This document shows, in pieces, positions 57,155-64,000 of a stretch of 64,000 nucleotides of DNA. The stretch comes from Hahella ganghwensis DSM 17046 (lineage in GTDB: Bacteria > Pseudomonadota > Gammaproteobacteria > Pseudomonadales > Oleiphilaceae), in NCBI RefSeq assembly GCF_000376785.1, contig NZ_AQXX01000134.1, positions 1-64,000 on the forward strand, given 5' to 3'. Under the pieces are notes generated by a model. That model was not told where the DNA came from. It saw nothing but the letters and a program-made list of their open reading frames with translations, and did not search any database. The translations under genes and the position numbers were made by a program. Positions within the stretch are counted from its first letter, which is position 1; each line of letters starts with the position of its first letter.

Positions 57155-59998
57155 ATGCACGAAAGCACGATGGAGCAGCTATGGCAGACTTCCCATTTGG
57201 CGGGAGGGAATTTTGCCTATGTTGAGCAACTCTACGAGACCTATTTAACTGATCCGAATGCGATCCCTGAAGAGTGGCGGAATTATTTCGACAAGCTTCC
57301 AATCGACCAGGGTCTACCCTCCCAGGATATTCCCCATTCCGTCATCCGTGAACAGTTTCTGAAACTTTCCAAGCGCCGTTCTGTTGCCGTAGAACCTAGT
57401 CCGGATTCTATGGTCAGCACTGAGCACGAGCGTAAACAGGTTAAAGTTCTCCAACTGATCAATACCTACCGATTCCGTGGTCACCAGATTGCCAAGCTGG
57501 ATCCATTGGGTCTGATGGAGCGTGAAAACGTCGCAGACCTTGAACTTGAGTATCACGGTCTGACGAAGGCTGACGTAGATACTGTATTCCAGACGGGTTC
57601 TTTGTGTTTTGGTGTCGAGACCATGACACTCGGAGAAATTCGTAAGGGGTTGGAATATACCTACTGTGACACGGTAGGTGCGGAATATATGCATATCGTC
57701 AACACCGATGAAAAACGTTGGTTGCAACAGCGTTTGGAATCGGTGAGAAGCCATCCCGTGTATGAAAAGGAACGTCGTATTCACTTGCTAGAACGACTGA
57801 CTGCTGCAGAAGGGTTGGAAAAATATCTGTCCTCCCGCTACCCAGGGACCAAAAGGTTTGGCCTGGAAGGTGCGGAGAGTCTGATTCCACTTGTTGATGA
57901 GCTGATTCAACGGGCCGGAAGTTACGGCGCCAAAGAAATTGTTATCGGTATGGCGCACCGTGGCCGTTTGAACGTTCTGGTCAACACGCTTGGTAAGAAC
58001 CCGAAAGATTTGTTTGACGAATTTGAAGGTAAGCGTTTGCTGGATGATGGTTCCGGTGACGTGAAATATCACCAGGGCTTTTCTTCAAATGTCATGACTG
58101 CTGGTGGTGAAGTCCATCTGGCGTTGGCCTTTAACCCGTCCCATCTCGAGATAGTGTCTCCGGTGGTGGAAGGTTCCGTCAGGGCGAGACAGGATCGTCG
58201 TGATGATGAACAGGGTGATTCGGTTGTGCCGATCATCATGCACGGTGATGCGGCTTTCGCAGGTCAGGGCGTTGTGATGGAAACATTCCAGATGAGCCAG
58301 ACCCGTGGTTACGGTGTGGGTGGTACTGTTCACATCATCATCAACAACCAGGTTGGTTTCACGACCAGTCGCCGTGAAGATGCTCGTTCTACTGAGTATT
58401 GTACAGACGTTGCGAAGATGGTTCAGGCGCCGATATTCCACGTGAATGGTGACGACCCCGAAGCGGTCCTGTTCGTGACTCAGGTGGCAATGGACTATCG
58501 CAACACCTTCAAAAAGGACGTGGTCATTGACCTGTTGTGCTATCGCCGTCGCGGTCACAACGAGGCAGACGAGCCGTCAGCGACCCAGCCTCTGATGTAT
58601 CAGAAAATTCGTAGCTTGCCCACGACCAAGACACTGTATGCCAAGCGTCTTGTCGAGGATGCTGTCCTGAGTGAGGAAGAGGCGAAGAAGATTGAAGACG
58701 AATACCGAGATCTGCTGGATAACGGTTACCATGTCGTCAGAAGTCTGGTGAAAGAGCCCAACAAGGAAATGTTTGTTGATTGGGCGCCTTTCCTCGGCCA
58801 CAAGTGGACTGCAAAGTGTAAAGCCGGAATTTCCATGAAGACGTTACAGCGTCTTGGGAAAAAGATGGACACGCTGCCTGAGAGTTTTGTACCCCAGCGT
58901 CAGGTTTCCAAAATTCTCGACGACCGCAAAAAGATGACTCAGGGAGCCATGTCGGTTAACTGGGGGTATGCGGAAGTCATGGCATATGCCACGCTGCTTC
59001 ACGAGGGGAACGGTATACGTCTGACCGGTCAGGATGTTGGTCGCGGTACTTTCTCTCATCGTCATGCTGTTCTGCATAACCAGAAAGACGGTTCCACCTA
59101 TGTGCCATTGCAGCACATCGCCGAATCTCAGCCTGAGTTTGATATTCATGACTCGTATCTGTCTGAAGAGGCAGTGTTGGCCTTTGAATACGGGTATGCC
59201 ACTACCAACCCCAAAACTCTGGTGATCTGGGAAGCGCAGTTCGGTGATTTCGCTAATGGTGCTCAAGTGGTGATAGATCAGTTTATCACCAGTGGTGAGC
59301 ACAAGTGGGGACGCCTATGTGGTCTGACTCTGCTGTTGCCACACGGATATGAGGGGCAGGGTCCTGAGCACTCTTCTGCACGGTTAGAGAGGTTCCTGCA
59401 ACTGGCAGCCGAGCATAATATTCAGGTTTGTGTTCCGACGACACCCGCCCAGGTTTTCCACATGTTGCGTCGTCAGGTAAAAAGACCGCTGCGTAAGCCT
59501 CTGGTTTGCATGAGTCCAAAGAGCCTTTTGCGCCATAAAGAGGCGATATCCACTCTGGATGAACTGGCCGACGGCCACTTCCAGACAGTATTGCCTGAAG
59601 TTGACGATACGATTGAGCCGAAGAACGTTCGTCGGGTCATCATGTGTAGCGGTAAGGTTTACTATGACCTGCTGGACAAGCGTCGCACTGATGGAATTAC
59701 CGATACCGCAATTGTCCGTATTGAACAACTCTATCCGTTCCCGGAAGATGACCTCGAAGAAGTGTTTTCTCAGTACAAAAAACTGGATGCGATTGTCTGG
59801 TGTCAGGAAGAACCGATGAACCAGGGTGCCTGGTATTGTAGTCAGCACCATATGAGAGCTGTTATCGGCAAGACTCATCCCAAAGTATATCTGCATTATG
59901 CCGGCCGTCCGGGATCAGCATCACCAGCTGCTGGATACGGTCATGTACATGCAGAAGAACAATCTAAACTCGTTAATGATGCCTTCACAGTTGAATAG
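57155..59998 (+). CDS. sucA: 2-oxoglutarate dehydrogenase E1 component
   Basis: SucA is the thiamine-diphosphate E1 enzyme decarboxylating 2-oxoglutarate. The 947-residue protein (start ATG 57155, AAGG eight bases upstream, MHESTMEQLWQTSHLAGG) has the N-terminal E2-binding-type helix region YVEQLYETYLTDPNAIPEEW, the TPP/metal site around HGDAAFAGQGVVMETFQMS and NNQVGFTT, and the C-terminal transketolase-like domain ending HAEEQSKLVNDAF. E. coli SucA has 933 residues. sucB follows 23 bp downstream. Confidence 0.97.
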   Translation: MHESTMEQLWQTSHLAGGNFAYVEQLYETYLTDPNAIPEEWRNYFDKLPIDQGLPSQDIPHSVIREQFLKLSKRRSVAVEPSPDSMVSTEHERKQVKVLQLINTYRFRGHQIAKLDPLGLMERENVADLELEYHGLTKADVDTVFQTGSLCFGVETMTLGEIRKGLEYTYCDTVGAEYMHIVNTDEKRWLQQRLESVRSHPVYEKERRIHLLERLTAAEGLEKYLSSRYPGTKRFGLEGAESLIPLVDELIQRAGSYGAKEIVIGMAHRGRLNVLVNTLGKNPKDLFDEFEGKRLLDDGSGDVKYHQGFSSNVMTAGGEVHLALAFNPSHLEIVSPVVEGSVRARQDRRDDEQGDSVVPIIMHGDAAFAGQGVVMETFQMSQTRGYGVGGTVHIIINNQVGFTTSRREDARSTEYCTDVAKMVQAPIFHVNGDDPEAVLFVTQVAMDYRNTFKKDVVIDLLCYRRRGHNEADEPSATQPLMYQKIRSLPTTKTLYAKRLVEDAVLSEEEAKKIEDEYRDLLDNGYHVVRSLVKEPNKEMFVDWAPFLGHKWTAKCKAGISMKTLQRLGKKMDTLPESFVPQRQVSKILDDRKKMTQGAMSVNWGYAEVMAYATLLHEGNGIRLTGQDVGRGTFSHRHAVLHNQKDGSTYVPLQHIAESQPEFDIHDSYLSEEAVLAFEYGYATTNPKTLVIWEAQFGDFANGAQVVIDQFITSGEHKWGRLCGLTLLLPHGYEGQGPEHSSARLERFLQLAAEHNIQVCVPTTPAQVFHMLRRQVKRPLRKPLVCMSPKSLLRHKEAISTLDELADGHFQTVLPEVDDTIEPKNVRRVIMCSGKVYYDLLDKRRTDGITDTAIVRIEQLYPFPEDDLEEVFSQYKKLDAIVWCQEEPMNQGAWYCSQHHMRAVIGKTHPKVYLHYAGRPGSASPAAGYGHVHAEEQSKLVNDAFTVE

Positions 59999-60021
59999 GC
60001 GCTGAAAACTAAGGATAAAAG

Positions 60022-62734
<2,713 letters not shown>

Positions 62735-62851
62735 TTAGCAGTAGGGAAGGGCAAACCCCTTTCAGCTGTTTTAACAGGTCCATCCGGTGGGGTCTGCAGA
62801 GATATCACCGGGTGGAAATCAGTCATAAGCTGACTTAAAGCGGAAATCGTT

Positions 62852-64000
62852 ATGAATCTTCATGAGTATCAAGCTAAGCAACTCTTTGCGGACTACGGCC
62901 TGCCTGTTTCCAAGGGGTTTGCCTGTGAATCAGCGCAGGAAGCCATGTCTGCAGCCGACTCAATTGGTGGCGACCAGTGGGTTGTCAAAGCCCAGGTCCA
63001 CGCTGGTGGTCGCGGTAAGGCTGGCGGTGTAAAGCTGGTTTCTTCCAAAGAGGAAATCAAGGCATTTGCGGAAAAATGGCTTGGTCAAAATCTGGTTACT
63101 TACCAGACGGATGAGAAAGGTCAACCAGTTAACAAGATTCTGGTGGAATCCTGTACTGACATTGATCAGGAGTTATATCTGGGTGCGGTTGTAGACCGTG
63201 GTACCCGTCGCATCGTGTTCATGGCGTCAACTGAAGGCGGTGTGGAAATCGAGCAAGTGGCCGAGGAAACGCCTGAGAAAATTCTGAAGGCCGAGATCGA
63301 TCCATTGGCGGGTGCTCAGCCATATCAAGGTCGTGAACTGGCATTTGCTTTGGGCCTGAAAGGTGATCAGGTAAAACAGTTCACCAAAATTTTCCTGGGT
63401 CTGGCGAAATTGTTCCAGGACCTGGATCTGGCGCTGCTGGAAGTTAACCCACTGGTGATCACCAAGCAGGGTAATCTGCACTGCCTGGACGCAAAAGTGA
63501 ATGTTGACGGCAACGCTCTGTACCGTCAGCCTAAAATTCGCGAAATGCATGATCCTTCTCAGGAAGATCCACGCGAAGCTCACGCAGCCAAGTGGGAACT
63601 GAACTATGTTGCTCTGGACGGCAACATTGGTTGCATGGTGAACGGTGCAGGCCTGGCCATGGGCACCATGGACATTGTCAAGCTGCACGGCGGTGCTCCG
63701 GCAAACTTCCTGGACGTTGGCGGCGGCGCTACCAAAGAACGGGTAACAGAAGCGTTCAAAATCATTTTGTCTGACGACAATGTCAAAGCGGTTCTGGTTA
63801 ATATCTTCGGCGGTATCGTACGTTGTGACCTGATCGCTGACGGTATCATCGGTGCGGTTGAAGAAGTCGGCGTTAAAATACCGGTTGTTGTACGTCTGGA
63901 AGGTAATAACGCTGAGCTGGGTGCCAAGAGACTGGCAGACAGTGGACTGAATATCATCGCGGCAGAAAGTCTTACTCATGCTGCTGAAGCCGTGGTTAAA
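62852..64000 (+). CDS. sucC: Succinyl-CoA synthetase beta subunit, 3' end cut by window
   Basis: SucC with SucD makes succinate, CoA and ATP (or GTP) from succinyl-CoA. The ATG at 62852 opens a frame of 383 codons still open at the last base; E. coli SucC has 388, so only a few codons are missing. ATP-grasp marks are visible: [61 protein letters not shown], and [12 protein letters not shown] then [16 protein letters not shown]. An AAAGCGG tract lies upstream. It follows lpd by 117 bp, with a weak hairpin (CCGGTG/CACCGG, 62784-62811) between them. sucD is expected next. Confidence 0.97.
   Translation, partial: MNLHEYQAKQLFADYGLPVSKGFACESAQEAMSAADSIGGDQWVVKAQVHAGGRGKAGGVKLVSSKEEIKAFAEKWLGQNLVTYQTDEKGQPVNKILVESCTDIDQELYLGAVVDRGTRRIVFMASTEGGVEIEQVAEETPEKILKAEIDPLAGAQPYQGRELAFALGLKGDQVKQFTKIFLGLAKLFQDLDLALLEVNPLVITKQGNLHCLDAKVNVDGNALYRQPKIREMHDPSQEDPREAHAAKWELNYVALDGNIGCMVNGAGLAMGTMDIVKLHGGAPANFLDVGGGATKERVTEAFKIILSDDNVKAVLVNIFGGIVRCDLIADGIIGAVEEVGVKIPVVVRLEGNNAELGAKRLADSGLNIIAAESLTHAAEAVVK

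Overview
The window is a chromosomal stretch of a gammaproteobacterium. The gene order tig-clpP-clpX-lon-hupB-ppiD, glnS-cysS-folD, fadBA-topA and gltA/sdhCDAB-sucAB-lpd-sucC is the one I associate with Pseudomonas, Marinobacter, Hahella and related marine Pseudomonadales/Oceanospirillales. Moderate base composition, lpxH, ttcA, miaE, cheV and several outer-membrane barrels fit a motile, Gram-negative, fatty-acid-using aerobe. No species name can be given from the sequence alone. Almost everything is core genome; the only mobile DNA is the right end of an IS66-family element at the left edge.

Layout. 1-254: end of an IS66 element. 491-5567: acnB (minus), miaE (plus), then ppiB-lpxH (minus). 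5707-8944: glnS and cysS, with an unusual tandem dyad over the glnS promoter. 9000-9860: folD (minus). 10226-10815: a tRNA-Pro/Arg/His/Leu operon, followed by the proteostasis block tig, clpP, clpX, lon, hupB, tRNA-Asp and ppiD (to 19627); lon carries a heat-shock-type promoter. 19908-24668: a compact four-gene envelope operon (C39-like peptidase, coiled-coil beta-barrel, FadL-like porin, DUF4124/MalM-like lipid-surface protein), the least ordinary part of the window. It faces a polysaccharide deacetylase and a DnaJ-related gene on the minus strand.

26810-35424: mixed housekeeping genes (ttcA, TSUP permease, Nudix hydrolase, lytic transglycosylase, proS, thioesterase, TetR regulator, TIGR01777 epimerase, CbiX-like chelatase, DUF924). 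35601-35990: tRNA-Gly(GCC) followed by decaying tandem copies of about 130 bp that each restart with the tRNA 3' end. 36156-42750: cheV, MOSC protein, uup, an unknown cysteine-cluster protein, a universal stress protein and two unknown envelope proteins. 43363-46714: fadBA with a candidate TetR-type operator; then a membrane coiled-coil protein, topA and a 3-hydroxyisobutyrate-dehydrogenase-like gene.

51837-64000: the TCA cycle. gltA is divergent from sdhCDAB-sucAB-lpd-sucC, with the last gene cut by the window end five or so codons before its expected stop. Together with acnB at the other end, and fadBA feeding acetyl-CoA, the window holds most of the oxidative central pathway. All starts were reconsidered: for lpxH, glnS, lon, the thioesterase, cheV, uup, fadB, the dehydrogenase, sdhD, sucA, lpd and the DUF4124 gene I chose an internal ATG over the longest reading frame, on ribosome-site spacing or family alignment.
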